Shown here piece by piece: positions 34,339 to 47,333 of a stretch of DNA of 64,000 nt. Positions within the stretch are counted from its first letter, which is position 1; each line of letters opens with the position of its first letter. The notes under the pieces are model-generated. The model saw nothing but the letters and a program-made list of their open reading frames with translations, did not search any database and was not told where the DNA came from. The stretch spans positions 434,001 through 498,000 of the forward strand of contig CAWKCE010000004.1 in NCBI GenBank assembly GCA_963848085.1, in the 5' to 3' direction. The translations under genes were made by a program, and so were the position numbers. The DNA is from CAWKCE01 sp032127035 (GTDB lineage Bacteria > Actinomycetota > Actinomycetes > JAHEKZ01).

Positions 34339-35607
34339 GTGGCGACCGACATCATCGAGGAACTGACCTGGCGCGGACTGATCCAGCAGAGCACCGACCT
34401 GGGCGCACTGGCGGACCACCTGCGCGAGCAGCCCCGCACCCTGTACTGCGGCTTCGACCCGACCGCGCCCAGCCTGCACATCGGATCCCTGCTGCAGGCG
34501 GTCACCCTGCGTCGGTTCCAGCTCGCCGGGCACCGGCCCTTGGCCCTGGTCGGAGGCGCGACCGGACTGATCGGTGACCCCAAGCTCACCGGGGAGCGGC
34601 AGCTGAACGACGCCGACGTCGTCGCGCAGTGGAGCGAGCGGATCCGCTCCCAGCTGGCGCGGTTCCTGGACTTCGAGGACAGTGCGGCTGGCGCAGTCAT
34701 GGTGAACAACTACGACTGGACCGCGTCGATGTCGACGCTCGACTTCCTGCGGGACGTGGGCAAGCACTTTCCGGTGAACCGCATGCTTGACCGGGAGGCG
34801 GTCGCGGCCCGACTTGCTGCCGGCGGGATCAGCTTCACCGAGTTCAGCTACGTGCTGCTGCAGTCCCACGACTACCTCGAGCTCTACCGTCGGCACGGCT
34901 GCACGCTGCAGTTCGGCGGTACGGACCAATGGGGCAACATCACCGCCGGCGTGGACCTGATCCGACGCGTCGAGTCCGCCGCGGTGCACGCCCTCACCAC
35001 GCCTCTGCTCACCAAGACCGACGGCACCAAGTTCGGCAAGACGGAGGAGGGGACCGTGTGGCTCGACCCGGACCTCACGTCGCCGTACGCGTTCTTCCAG
35101 TACTGGCTGAACGTGGAGGACGACCTGGTCCCGGCCCTGCTCCGGACGTTCACGTTCCGCACGCAGGACGAGATCGGCGAGCTGGAGGAGGCGACCGCGG
35201 AGCGGCCGCAGGCACGGGAGGGACAGCGGGTGCTGGCGCGTGACCTCACCTCGCTGGTTCACGGCGCGGAGGAGGCCGGTCGCGTCGAGGCAGCTGGTCG
35301 CGCTCTGTTCGGCCAGGGTGACCTGGCGTCCGTGCCGGCCGTGACGCTGGCAGCAGCGCTGCATGAGGTTCCGCACGTGAGCCTTCCGCCGGGCCCGCTG
35401 CCGCCAGTGGTGGACCTGTTGGTCGCAACGGGCCTGGTCGCCAGCAAGTCCGCGGCCCGGCGGGCGGTCGCCGACGGCGGCGCGTACCTCAACAACGAGC
35501 GGGTCGCGGACGGCGACATTCCGCCGGCGACGTCCGACCTGCTGCACGGCCGCTTCCTGGTGCTGCGGCGCGGGCGTCGGACCGTCGGTGGCGTCGAGGT
35601 CGGCTGA
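34339..35607 (+). CDS. tyrS: Tyrosine-tRNA ligase
   Basis: 422 residues, GTG start 8 bases after GGGAGG. Class I synthetase. The HIGH motif is HIGS in PTAPSLHIGSLLQ (about 42-54), and the KMSKS motif is KFGKT in TDGTKFGKTEEG. The tyrosine pocket segments VNNYDWTASMS and LQFGGTDQWGNI are intact. A C-terminal S4 RNA-binding domain (about 355-420, AARRAVADGGAYLNNE) completes the bacterial form. No T-box precedes it. It ends about 100 bases before the rrn promoter. Confidence 0.97.
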   Translation: MATDIIEELTWRGLIQQSTDLGALADHLREQPRTLYCGFDPTAPSLHIGSLLQAVTLRRFQLAGHRPLALVGGATGLIGDPKLTGERQLNDADVVAQWSERIRSQLARFLDFEDSAAGAVMVNNYDWTASMSTLDFLRDVGKHFPVNRMLDREAVAARLAAGGISFTEFSYVLLQSHDYLELYRRHGCTLQFGGTDQWGNITAGVDLIRRVESAAVHALTTPLLTKTDGTKFGKTEEGTVWLDPDLTSPYAFFQYWLNVEDDLVPALLRTFTFRTQDEIGELEEATAERPQAREGQRVLARDLTSLVHGAEEAGRVEAAGRALFGQGDLASVPAVTLAAALHEVPHVSLPPGPLPPVVDLLVATGLVASKSAARRAVADGGAYLNNERVADGDIPPATSDLLHGRFLVLRRGRRTVGGVEVG

Positions 35608-35713
35608 CCGGTCCGTCCCAGCCGTCAAGGCCGAGATCCCTGGCGTGGCAAGGGTTTTCTTCGCGCGGCCGACGGCGTGCCACACCGCCAGCAGGGGCAT
35701 GGTCGAGCCGGAC

Positions 35714-35743
35714 TTGACGCGGCTGCGGTGGGCTGCCTAGATT
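35714..35743 (+). promoter_or_regulatory. rRNA operon promoter P1
   Basis: TTGACG (35714-35719), an 18-base spacer and TAGATT (35738-35743). This is the best sigma-70-type match in the window. The transcript would carry a 16S leader of about 350 bases. Confidence 0.75.
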
Positions 35744-35824
35744 CACTCTGCTCCCCAGGGAGGAACGGACGCCGGCACCTGGCGGACGGTCCCGGGAGCC
35801 CCTCGCGAAGGCCGGATCTCCGGT

Positions 35825-35853
35825 TTGGATGCGGGGGGTGTCACTGGTAGCAT
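35825..35853 (+). promoter_or_regulatory. rRNA operon promoter P2
   Basis: TTGGAT (35825-35830), a 17-base spacer and TAGCAT (35848-35853). Tandem promoters are usual for actinobacterial rrn operons. Confidence 0.55.
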
Positions 35854-35908
35854 TCCGAAGGTTGCCCCGAAAACGGCCGGAAACGGTCCGTCTCGGTGCG
35901 CGTCCGAA

Positions 35909-36099
35909 CCTTGAGAACTCAACAGCGTGTCAAACTATCGATGCCAAGCGATTTACCCCGTGCGCATCGCAGACCGGCCGCGACTCGTCGCGTCCGGCAG
36001 GCGTGCGTGCGATTCCTTTTTGACAGCGGTCCGGACCGACCTCGCGTCGGACCGGTCGCGGTCAGGATCGCCTCACCTCGGTGAGGCACACTCCAATTT
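35909..36099 (+). other. 16S leader with antitermination and processing elements
   Basis: The leader holds CCTTGAGAACT (35909-35919), a conserved actinobacterial rrn leader element repeated before 23S at 37999-38009. ACTATCGATG (35934-35943) is exactly complementary to CATCGATAGT in the spacer (37720-37729), so the two can close a stem around 16S for RNase III. A 17-base segment (36029-36045) recurs in the spacer (37920-37936) and can fold as CCGAC-CTCGC-GTCGG here. No gene is seen in 35608-36099. Confidence 0.7.
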
Positions 36100-41165
<5,066 letters not shown>

Positions 41166-41256
41166 ATACTCTCCTCCCCTTGGGGAGGGGTGAAGATATT
41201 CGCGTCCACTGTGCGGTTCCCGAGTGACGGTCGGGAACCGACCATCAACTCCATAG
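41166..41256 (+). other. 23S-5S spacer with 23S processing stem
   Basis: CGCGTCCACTGTGC (41201-41214) is the exact reverse complement of the spacer segment 38010-38023; with flanks the stem extends to about 20 pairs with one mismatch, closing a loop around 23S. Two local hairpins are CCTCCCC-TT-GGGGAGG (41173-41188) and GGTTCCCGA/TCGGGAACC (41215-41239). Confidence 0.8.
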
Positions 41257-41375
41257 AGTTTCGGCGGCCATGGCGAAGGGGAAACGCCCGGTGACATTCC
41301 GAACCCGGAAGCTAAGCCCTTCAGCGCCGATGGTACTGCGTGGGAGACTGCGTGGGAGAGTAGGACGCCGCCGGA
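41257..41375 (+). rRNA. rrf: 5S ribosomal RNA
   Basis: About 119 bases, from GTTTCGGCGGCCATGGCG to GACGCCGCCGGAC. The two ends pair (CGGCGG with CCGCCG), and the internal CCCGGTGACATTCCGAACCC loop is standard. Third RNA of the operon. Confidence 0.95.
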
Positions 41376-41383
41376 CATTCTTT

Positions 41384-41415
41384 GACGAGGGTCGCCCCCA
41401 GGGGCGGCCCTCGTC
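41384..41415 (+). terminator. rRNA operon terminator hairpin
   Basis: A 15-pair stem: GACGAGGGTCGCCCC pairs with GGGGCGGCCCTCGTC with one T-G wobble and a CA tip, 9 bases after 5S. There is no U-run downstream, a common state in actinobacterial terminators. Confidence 0.85.
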
Positions 41416-41475
41416 GCATGTCTGGCCGGTCACGCCGGACCGCTCTGGCCACCCGCAGCGAGGAGCTCACCCCCG

Positions 41476-42261
41476 ATGACCGACCGACCCCGTCGGCCCG
41501 CGACGACGCCGCCGCCGCGCCGGCCGACCGGCCCGCCGATACCGGACGGTGTCGACTGGTACGGCCTCGACCCGGACAGTCGACGCGAGCTGCGTGGCCT
41601 GCCGAAGGAGCTGGCCGAGCGGGTGGGCGCGCACCTGGTGGCGGCCGGGCTGCTGCTGGACGACGACCCGACCGCGGCCCGCCAGCATGCGCTGGAGGCA
41701 CGCCGCCTGGCGAGCCGGGTCCCGGTCGTGCGGGAGGCGACCGGCCTCGCGGCGTACCGCGCCGGCGAGTGGGCCGAGGCGTTGGCCGAGCTCCGGGCCT
41801 ACCGCCGGATGGCCGGAGACGACCGGCACGTCCCGCTGATGGCGGACTGCGAGCGCGCCCTGGGACGCCCGGAACGGGCCCTGGAGCTGGCCGCTTCCTC
41901 GCCGGCCGCTCGGCTTGACCCGACCGGGAAGGTCGAGCTGCGGCTGGTCACCGCGGGTGCTCGGCGTGATCTGGGACAGCTGGACGCGGCGTTGTTGCTG
42001 CTGTCGCAGACCCCTGGGCTGCGCGGGTCCGGCAGCAGCGAGGCGCTGGTGCGGGCGCGCTACGCCTACGCCGACGCGCTGCTGGCCGCTGGTCGGGAGG
42101 ACGACGCCCGCGAGTGGCTCGCCCAGGTGGCCGCACAGGACACTGGCCTGATCACCGACGCCGCTGAGCGACTGCTGACCCTCGACGGTGTGGCGTTTGC
42201 CGAGGAGGTCGACCACGAAGACGACGAGGACTCGGCCGCCACCGCCGGCCCAGAGGCCTAG
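41476..42261 (+). CDS. TPR-like conserved actinobacterial protein
   Basis: 261 residues. A Pro/Arg-rich N-terminus (1-25) is followed by helical repeats that read as tetratricopeptide-like: ELAERVGAHLVAAGLLLDDDPTAARQHALEA, EATGLAAYRAGEWAEALAEL, ARYAYADALLAAGREDDAREWL. The C-terminus is acidic (EEVDHEDDEDS). A scaffold role is likely but no partner is known. The position before the HAD-tlyA-nadK-recN group is conserved in mycobacteria. It overlaps the convergent permease by 4 bases. Confidence 0.75.
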   Translation: MTDRPRRPATTPPPRRPTGPPIPDGVDWYGLDPDSRRELRGLPKELAERVGAHLVAAGLLLDDDPTAARQHALEARRLASRVPVVREATGLAAYRAGEWAEALAELRAYRRMAGDDRHVPLMADCERALGRPERALELAASSPAARLDPTGKVELRLVTAGARRDLGQLDAALLLLSQTPGLRGSGSSEALVRARYAYADALLAAGREDDAREWLAQVAAQDTGLITDAAERLLTLDGVAFAEEVDHEDDEDSAATAGPEA

Positions 42262-43334
42262 AGAGGGTCAGCCGCCGATCGCTGGCTGTCCCACTCGTCG
42301 GCCGCCGGCTCGAGTGGTACGGGTCGGCCGCGACGCTGGTAGCGAGGGGGTACGCCGGTTCCGGCGGCCCACACGAGCCGCCACCATGGCACCCCTTCGA
42401 CCGCGTGGGGGCGGCGCCGCAGTCCCTCGGTGTTGCGCACCAGCGCCCACAGGCCAGGCCCCAGCAGCAGGAACGCGGCCAAGGCCGCGACCACCTGAAC
42501 CTCGCTGGCCCCAACGAGCTTGAGACCGCTGGCCAGCAGGACGAGCACCAGCGCCCGCCGGATGATCCCGCCCTGTCCGCGGGAGGACACCCGCGCGCCG
42601 AGATAGACACCGGGGATGGCGCCTACGAGCAGGGACGCGGTGGTACCGGCCTGGAAGTCCCCGAAGAGGATGTGGCCCAGCGCGGCAGCGCCGACCAGGG
42701 GGACCGCCTGGACCAAGTCGGTCCCGACCAGGTCGCCGGCCTTCAGTGTCGGGTAGAGCAGCAGGAGTCCGACGATGATCAGCGACCCGGAGCCGACGGA
42801 GGTCATGCCGACGACGACACCGCCGACGACCCCGATGATCAGCGTCGGGAGCGGCCGCACCGTGATGCCGAACAGCGTGTTCCCGCTCGTGCCGAGGATC
42901 CCGAGGTCTCGGTCCCGGTAGTACTGGCGGAGCGAGATCATCGCCTTGACCAGCATCGTGCCCACGGACAGCAGCAGCGCCACGCCCAGCGCCAGCTTGA
43001 CGGCGTTCTGGACGTTCTCGTCGTTGCCCAGAGCCTTGAGGATCAGCACGCCCGCGAACGCCGCAGGCACCGAACCGATCATCAGCCAGCGCACCAGGCT
43101 GTAGTTCACCGTGCGGCGCCGAATGTGCACCGCTGCCCCCACCGGTTTCATCAGCAGCGAGACCACGAGGTCGCTGCTCACTGCGGCCAACGGGTCGATG
43201 TTGAAGAACAGGATGAGGATCGGCGTCATCAGCGCGCCGCCACCCATTCCGGTGAGGCCGACCACGAAGCCGACGATGAGACCGGCCAGCACCAGGCCCA
43301 GGTTCAGTGAGGTGATGCCGATGTCGAGCTCCAT
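42258..43334 (-). CDS. TauE/SafE family sulfite/sulfonate exporter-like permease
   Basis: 358 residues. About eight membrane helices in two halves, each with the family motif: VGFVVGLTGMGGGALMTPI at the N-terminus and GVVVGMTSVGSGSLIIVGL in the middle. The C-terminal 60 residues are a charged cytoplasmic tail, longer than usual. The family moves small organic acids or sulfur oxyanions. It lies 56 bases downstream of a metallo-beta-lactamase-fold hydrolase on the same strand and may be co-transcribed. The substrate is not provable here. Confidence 0.85.
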   Translation of the reverse strand: MELDIGITSLNLGLVLAGLIVGFVVGLTGMGGGALMTPILILFFNIDPLAAVSSDLVVSLLMKPVGAAVHIRRRTVNYSLVRWLMIGSVPAAFAGVLILKALGNDENVQNAVKLALGVALLLSVGTMLVKAMISLRQYYRDRDLGILGTSGNTLFGITVRPLPTLIIGVVGGVVVGMTSVGSGSLIIVGLLLLYPTLKAGDLVGTDLVQAVPLVGAAALGHILFGDFQAGTTASLLVGAIPGVYLGARVSSRGQGGIIRRALVLVLLASGLKLVGASEVQVVAALAAFLLLGPGLWALVRNTEGLRRRPHAVEGVPWWRLVWAAGTGVPPRYQRRGRPVPLEPAADEWDSQRSAADPL

Positions 43335-43390
43335 CTGGGTACCACTCCCTGACCTGTGAGCGCATTGCCTGCTAATTCGGTAGGGAAACC

Positions 43391-44329
43391 CTACTCCACC
43401 GAACTCTCGAGGTGGTCGAGGTAGCGCAGGATTCCGGCCACGTTCGACGAGGTGGGGCTGAGTGCCTCGAACGCCTCGGACCGGTCCGGGCGGGCGAAGA
43501 AGGCGGCATACCGGTCGCGGGTCCGCTCCACGACCCGGGCCACGGCGTGGTCGAGGTCGAGGCCGTCACCGCGTGCCTCGGCGACCAGCTCGACCCAGAG
43601 CCGCAGCTCCTCCTCGGACCGGTCCAGGGTTGCCGCCACGTCGGACACCGGCCCGAAGTGGCTGAACAGCAGTCGAGTGGGCTCGAGGTCGCGGAAGCGG
43701 TCCAGCGACCGGCACGCCAGCTCGAGGTCGAAGTCCGGGGGCGGGGTGGCCGGACGCACGTCGGCGGTCTCCGGGACGTAGATGCCGGCGGCGTCGCCGA
43801 CGTAGAGGTCGCCGGTGTCGGAGTCGAGGAGGCCGACGTGGTGCCGGGCGTGGCCTGGGGCGTGATAGCTGCGGAGGGTGCGCCCGTCACCCAGGTCAAT
43901 CGACCCGACGTCGCCGAGCACCTGGATGCGGTCGGCAGCGGTAGGACGGAGCACGCCCAGGACGGTGTCGACGACGTCGTCGCCGAACACCCGGCGGGCG
44001 CTCCGCATCAGGCGCTCGGGGTCGGCGAGGTGCGACGCTCCCGCCTCGTGGACCACGACCTGCGCCGTAGGGAACGCGGCCGCGAGGTCGCCCACACCGC
44101 CGGCGTGGTCGAGGTGGATGTGCGTCACGACAATGGTCGCCAGGTCGGTCGGCCCGATGCCCAGCGCGGCGAGCTCGGCCGTCACCCGCGCCGCCGAGGC
44201 CGCGGTACCCGTCTCGACCAGGCACGGCCGGGAGGTGCGCACCAGATAGCCGGCGGTGATGCCGTCGTACCCCGACATCTGAGTGTCGATACCGAACGTC
44301 TGGTGCCCCAGGTCGACCGGACCGTCCAC
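43391..44329 (-). CDS. Metallo-beta-lactamase-fold hydrolase
   Basis: 312 residues from the GTG at 44329, which has AGGAGG 6 bases upstream; a GTG at 44347 would add six residues but has no such site. The metal motif THIHLDHAGG (His 70, His 72, Asp 74, His 75) is intact. The later His and Asp ligands are likely in YHAPGHARHH and LYVGDAAGIY, with a last His in LFSHFG. Fold members include glyoxalase II, lactonases and persulfide dioxygenases. The adjacent TauE/SafE permease makes a sulfur substrate possible (inference). The stop lies in the small hairpin GTAGGG-AAA-CCCTAC (43380-43394). Confidence 0.85.
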   Translation of the reverse strand: MDGPVDLGHQTFGIDTQMSGYDGITAGYLVRTSRPCLVETGTAASAARVTAELAALGIGPTDLATIVVTHIHLDHAGGVGDLAAAFPTAQVVVHEAGASHLADPERLMRSARRVFGDDVVDTVLGVLRPTAADRIQVLGDVGSIDLGDGRTLRSYHAPGHARHHVGLLDSDTGDLYVGDAAGIYVPETADVRPATPPPDFDLELACRSLDRFRDLEPTRLLFSHFGPVSDVAATLDRSEEELRLWVELVAEARGDGLDLDHAVARVVERTRDRYAAFFARPDRSEAFEALSPTSSNVAGILRYLDHLESSVE

Positions 44330-44446
44330 AGTCCACCTCCTGGTCACTCGTGTCCCCAGATCCCGGGCGGCGCCACCGCGGGGGCGGGCCAGTCATGAGG
44401 GTAGGCGGTGGCCGCCCATGGGGGCGCCGAGGCGAACGGAGGACTC

Positions 44447-44824
44447 ATGGCTGCACCCACCAGGGCGGCTCCGCCGGCACCTGCCGGGCGGCACCCGGTC
44501 AACGAAGTGCGGCTGGTGGGAAAGGTGGGCGCAGCGCCCACCGTCACGACGTTGCCGAGCGGTGACGAAGTCGTCTCCTTCCGGCTCGTCGTGCCCCGGG
44601 GTCGAGGGGACCGCCGGCCGCCCTCGGTGGACACCATCGACTGCTCGGTCTGGTCGGCGGCCCTGCGCCGTCGGGCCGCTGGCTGGTCGGAGGGCGACCG
44701 GGTAGCCGTGGTCGGCCGGCTGCACCGCCGGTTCTGGCGGGGGCCGGGGGGGCCGCGCAGCTGGTACGTGGTGGACGTTCGCCAGGGCCGGCGCGCGCCG
44801 GAGGGTGGGCGCGACGTGGCCTAG
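44447..44824 (+). CDS. Single-stranded DNA-binding protein paralogue
   Basis: 125 residues from ATG 44447 behind GGAGG. The OB fold is clear: NEVRLVGKVGAAPTVTTLPSGDE, then SFRLVVPRG, then WSEGDRVAVVGRLHRRFW. The C-terminus ends GGRDVA and lacks the acidic DDxIPF-type tail by which normal SSB recruits repair proteins. It is also shorter than the usual 150-180 residues. So it is probably a second SSB, not the essential replication SSB, which normally sits beside rpsF. Confidence 0.85.
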   Translation: MAAPTRAAPPAPAGRHPVNEVRLVGKVGAAPTVTTLPSGDEVVSFRLVVPRGRGDRRPPSVDTIDCSVWSAALRRRAAGWSEGDRVAVVGRLHRRFWRGPGGPRSWYVVDVRQGRRAPEGGRDVA

Positions 44825-44850
44825 CCGCCGCACCGCCGGCACGGGAGGTG

Positions 44851-44856
44851 GACACT
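44851..44856 (+). promoter_or_regulatory. -10-like element, possible leaderless HAD gene promoter
   Basis: GACACT ends 6 bases before the GTG at 44863, the same geometry as at the better TAnnnT sites in this window. The first base is off-consensus. Confidence 0.35.
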
Positions 44857-44862
44857 GGGCGG

Positions 44863-45822
44863 GTGCCGACCGACCGCGACCGCAACCGCGCGCCCGGCGC
44901 GGCACCGGCTGCGGAAGTCGGGGGATCGCCACGACTGCCCGGGGGAGCCGACGGGCTCGTGCTGGACCTGGACGGCGTGGTGTACCGCGGTCCGCTGGCG
45001 GTGCCCGGCTCGGTGGCCGCGATCCGGCGGGCCGCAGCCCGCGGGATCGGGGTCGCCTACGCGACGAACAACGCCTCCCGGACGCCGGACCAGGTGGCTC
45101 GACACCTGGTCGAGCTCGGCATCGATGCGGCCGCCGACCAGGTGGTGACCTCCGCCCAGGTGGCTGCCGACCTCGTGCGCGGTGCGGTCCCCGACGGAGC
45201 GCGGGTGCTGGTCGTCGGCGGGGAAGGACTGCGCCAGGAGGTGGTGGCCCGGGGACTCGTCCCCGTGACGTCAGCCCGTGTCCACCCCGCCGCGGTCGTG
45301 CAGGGCTTCGGTCCGGACACCGGGTGGGCGCTGCTGGCCGAGGCTGCCTACGCGGTGGCGGCCGGTGCGGTCTGGGTCGCGGCGAACGTCGACCTCACCT
45401 TCCCCACCGACCGGGGGATCGCCCCCGGGAACGGCACTTTCGTGGCCGCGGTGGCGCACGCGACGGGTTGCCGCCCTCTGGTCGCTGGGAAGCCAGGCCC
45501 GGCACTCCTGGTCGCCGCGGCACGGCTGGCCGGGCGCCGGGCGCTGGTGGTCGGCGACCGGTTGGACACCGACATCGCCGGGGCGCGAGCCGCCGGTCTG
45601 GCCAGCGCCCTGGTGCTCAGCGGCGTGACCGACGCCGACGCGTTGACGCAGGCGCCTCCCGACGAGCGGCCCGAGATCGTGGCGGCCGACCTGGCGGGGC
45701 TGGTGGACGGGCGATGGATCGCCGTCGCCGATCCGGCCGCTGCGTCGGGGGCGCCGGATGTGCTGCAGGACCTGGTGCGGCGCTGCCGGTCGGTGTGGGA
45801 TTCCGGTCTGACTGCCGGGTAG
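44863..45822 (+). CDS. HAD-superfamily hydrolase, NagD-like (IIA)
   Basis: 319 residues from the GTG at 44863; a GTG at 44848 would overlap a GGGAGG and is the alternative. Motif I DLDGVVYRG (nucleophile Asp), motif II region YATNNASRTPDQV, and motif III/IV GKPGPALL ... VVGDRLDTDIAGARAAG are intact, with a type IIA cap between. It probably dephosphorylates a small sugar phosphate or nucleotide. The N-terminal 30 residues are a disordered Arg/Pro/Ala leader. The same gene order before tlyA occurs in mycobacteria. Confidence 0.9.
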   Translation: MPTDRDRNRAPGAAPAAEVGGSPRLPGGADGLVLDLDGVVYRGPLAVPGSVAAIRRAAARGIGVAYATNNASRTPDQVARHLVELGIDAAADQVVTSAQVAADLVRGAVPDGARVLVVGGEGLRQEVVARGLVPVTSARVHPAAVVQGFGPDTGWALLAEAAYAVAAGAVWVAANVDLTFPTDRGIAPGNGTFVAAVAHATGCRPLVAGKPGPALLVAAARLAGRRALVVGDRLDTDIAGARAAGLASALVLSGVTDADALTQAPPDERPEIVAADLAGLVDGRWIAVADPAAASGAPDVLQDLVRRCRSVWDSGLTAG

Positions 45823-45825
45823 CGT
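45820..45825 (+). promoter_or_regulatory. -10 element overlapping the HAD stop codon
   Basis: TAGCGT includes the TAG stop of the HAD gene and would start a message for the phasin-like gene to recN group, with GAAGGA before the GTG at 45868. Confidence 0.4.
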
Positions 45826-45867
45826 GGGGTCATCAGGTCCGGTGCGGCGACCCCCGAAGGACGTGCT

Positions 45868-46305
45868 GTGGTTCTCGATGCGATGCGCAACTACGTGCAG
45901 CTTGCCAGCGGGCTGAGCGACGTCACCCGGCAGCGAGCGATGGCCGCGGCCAGCGGGCTGCTGTCGAGCTCCGGTGTGGACCAGGTGGTCCCGGGTGCGC
46001 TCGGCCAGGTCAGCGCCCTCGCGGACGAGATCCTCGCGTCGTCGAAGGCCAACCGCGAGCTGCTCGTCGGTCTGGTACGAGCCGAGGTCGACCGCGCGGT
46101 GGGCAGCCTCGGGCTGGCCACCCGGGACGACGTTGCCGGCCTGCAGCGCGCGGTGGAACGGCTGACCGAGCGGGTCCGGGCAGTGGAGCCCGGCGTCCCG
46201 GCGGCAACGGCGAAGAAGAAGCCCGCGGCGAAGGCCGCGAAGAAGAAGCCCGCGAAGAAGTCGGCCAGTACTTCGACGCCGGAGTCCACCGGACAGCCGC
46301 GATGA
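45868..46305 (+). CDS. Phasin-like coiled-coil protein with Lys/Ala/Pro tail
   Basis: 145 residues. The N-terminal two thirds are amphipathic helix (MRNYVQLASGLSDVTRQRAM, then EILASSKANRELLVGLVRAE and VAGLQRAVERLTERVRAVE). The tail (about 113-135) is built of AKKKP/AAKAA units, the pattern of PhaF-like or histone-like DNA-binding tails. It could coat storage granules or bind the nucleoid. No polyhydroxyalkanoate gene is present in the window to decide. ATGA overlap with the next gene. Confidence 0.6.
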   Translation: MVLDAMRNYVQLASGLSDVTRQRAMAAASGLLSSSGVDQVVPGALGQVSALADEILASSKANRELLVGLVRAEVDRAVGSLGLATRDDVAGLQRAVERLTERVRAVEPGVPAATAKKKPAAKAAKKKPAKKSASTSTPESTGQPR

Positions 46306-46529
46306 CCGACCAGGAGGGCACAGAACCGCCGTCGGCCGCGCCGGACCCCCGCCAGCCCGAGCTCGACCTCGGCGTCGTGCTGACCGGGGACGACCGGGTA
46401 GACGAGGCGCTCGCGGAGCTGGACCAGCTCGCCGGGCGCCCGGTGGACGAGCATGCAGCCGTCTACGAGAAGGTGCACCGGGGCCTCCAGGCGGCTCTGG
46501 TGGGCGAGCCCGGTCATCCCGGCGGCTGA
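46302..46529 (+). CDS. Small conserved-looking acidic protein
   Basis: 75 residues from the ATG overlapping the preceding stop. Residues 18-70 (PELDLGVVLTGDDRVDEALAEL, DEHAAVYEKVHRGLQAALV) form a predicted helical core. I recognise no domain. A gene of similar size sits just before tlyA in mycobacteria, which supports it being real. It ends 3 bases before tlyA, so it should be translated with its neighbours. Confidence 0.65.
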   Translation: MTDQEGTEPPSAAPDPRQPELDLGVVLTGDDRVDEALAELDQLAGRPVDEHAAVYEKVHRGLQAALVGEPGHPGG

Positions 46530-46532
46530 CCG

Positions 46533-47333
46533 GTGGCGCGACGTCGCCTCGATTCCGAGCTGGTCCGTCGCGGGCTTGCGCGGTCGCGCGACCAAGCACA
46601 GGAGCTGGTCTCGTCCGGACGGGTCCGGGTGTCCGGCATGACGGCCGCCAAGTCGGCGACGCAGGTGGACCCGGCCGCTCCCATCGTCGTCGACACCGAC
46701 GACGGCTTCGACTTCGTCTCCCGTGGCGGTCACAAGCTCGCCGGCGCGATGGCCGCGTTTCGACCGGCCGGACTCACGGTCTCAGCCCGGCGCTGCTTGG
46801 ACGCTGGCGCCAGCACCGGCGGCTTCACCCAAGTACTGCTGGCCGAGGGGGCGGCCAGCGTGCTGGCGGTCGACGTCGGCTACGGCCAGCTGGCGTGGTC
46901 GCTGCGCACCGACCCGCGGGTCACCACACTGGACCGCACCAACGTCCGCGTACTGGGGCCTGAGCTGGTGGGTGACCCGGTGGAGGTGGTCGTTGCCGAC
47001 TTGTCCTTCATCTCACTGCGGCTGGTGCTGCCCGCGCTGGTATCGGTGGCACGTCCGGACGCCGACTTCGTCCTCATGGTCAAGCCGCAGTTCGAGGTGG
47101 GCCGGGACCGCCTCGGACCAGGAGGGGTGGTGAAGGACCCGTCGCTGCGGGCGGAGTCGGTCCGTAGGATCGCCGAGCGGGCGGCCGAGCTGGGACTGGG
47201 CGTCCGTGGCGTGACCGCCAGTCCGCTGCCCGGGCCGTCTGGGAACGTGGAGTACTTCCTGTGGCTGCAGGCAGGTGCCCCGCCGCCCGACCCGGGGGCC
47301 ATCGACCGTGCCGTCTCGGAGGGACCGGAATGA
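46533..47333 (+). CDS. tlyA: 16S/23S rRNA (cytidine-2'-O)-methyltransferase TlyA
   Basis: 266 residues. 2'-O-methylates rRNA cytidines; in mycobacteria its loss gives resistance to capreomycin and viomycin. The N-terminal S4 domain (RRRLDSELVRRGLARSRDQA to about 60) is joined to an FtsJ-like Rossmann fold with the SAM motif CLDAGASTGGFTQVLL and the catalytic-Lys segment LMVKPQFEVGRD. A first part of the chain, SGRVRVSG, is the S4 signature. GTG start 3 bases after the small gene; ATGA overlap with nadK. Confidence 0.95.
   Translation: MARRRLDSELVRRGLARSRDQAQELVSSGRVRVSGMTAAKSATQVDPAAPIVVDTDDGFDFVSRGGHKLAGAMAAFRPAGLTVSARRCLDAGASTGGFTQVLLAEGAASVLAVDVGYGQLAWSLRTDPRVTTLDRTNVRVLGPELVGDPVEVVVADLSFISLRLVLPALVSVARPDADFVLMVKPQFEVGRDRLGPGGVVKDPSLRAESVRRIAERAAELGLGVRGVTASPLPGPSGNVEYFLWLQAGAPPPDPGAIDRAVSEGPE

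Noticed and set aside
35645..35683. GTGGCA/TGCCAC as a tyrS terminator
   Set aside because: Only six pairs around a 27-base loop and no U-run; too weak to call.
44805..46301. Long plus-strand frame upstream of the 75-residue gene
   Set aside because: Overlaps the HAD and phasin-like genes out of frame; only the part from 46302 follows a coupled start.
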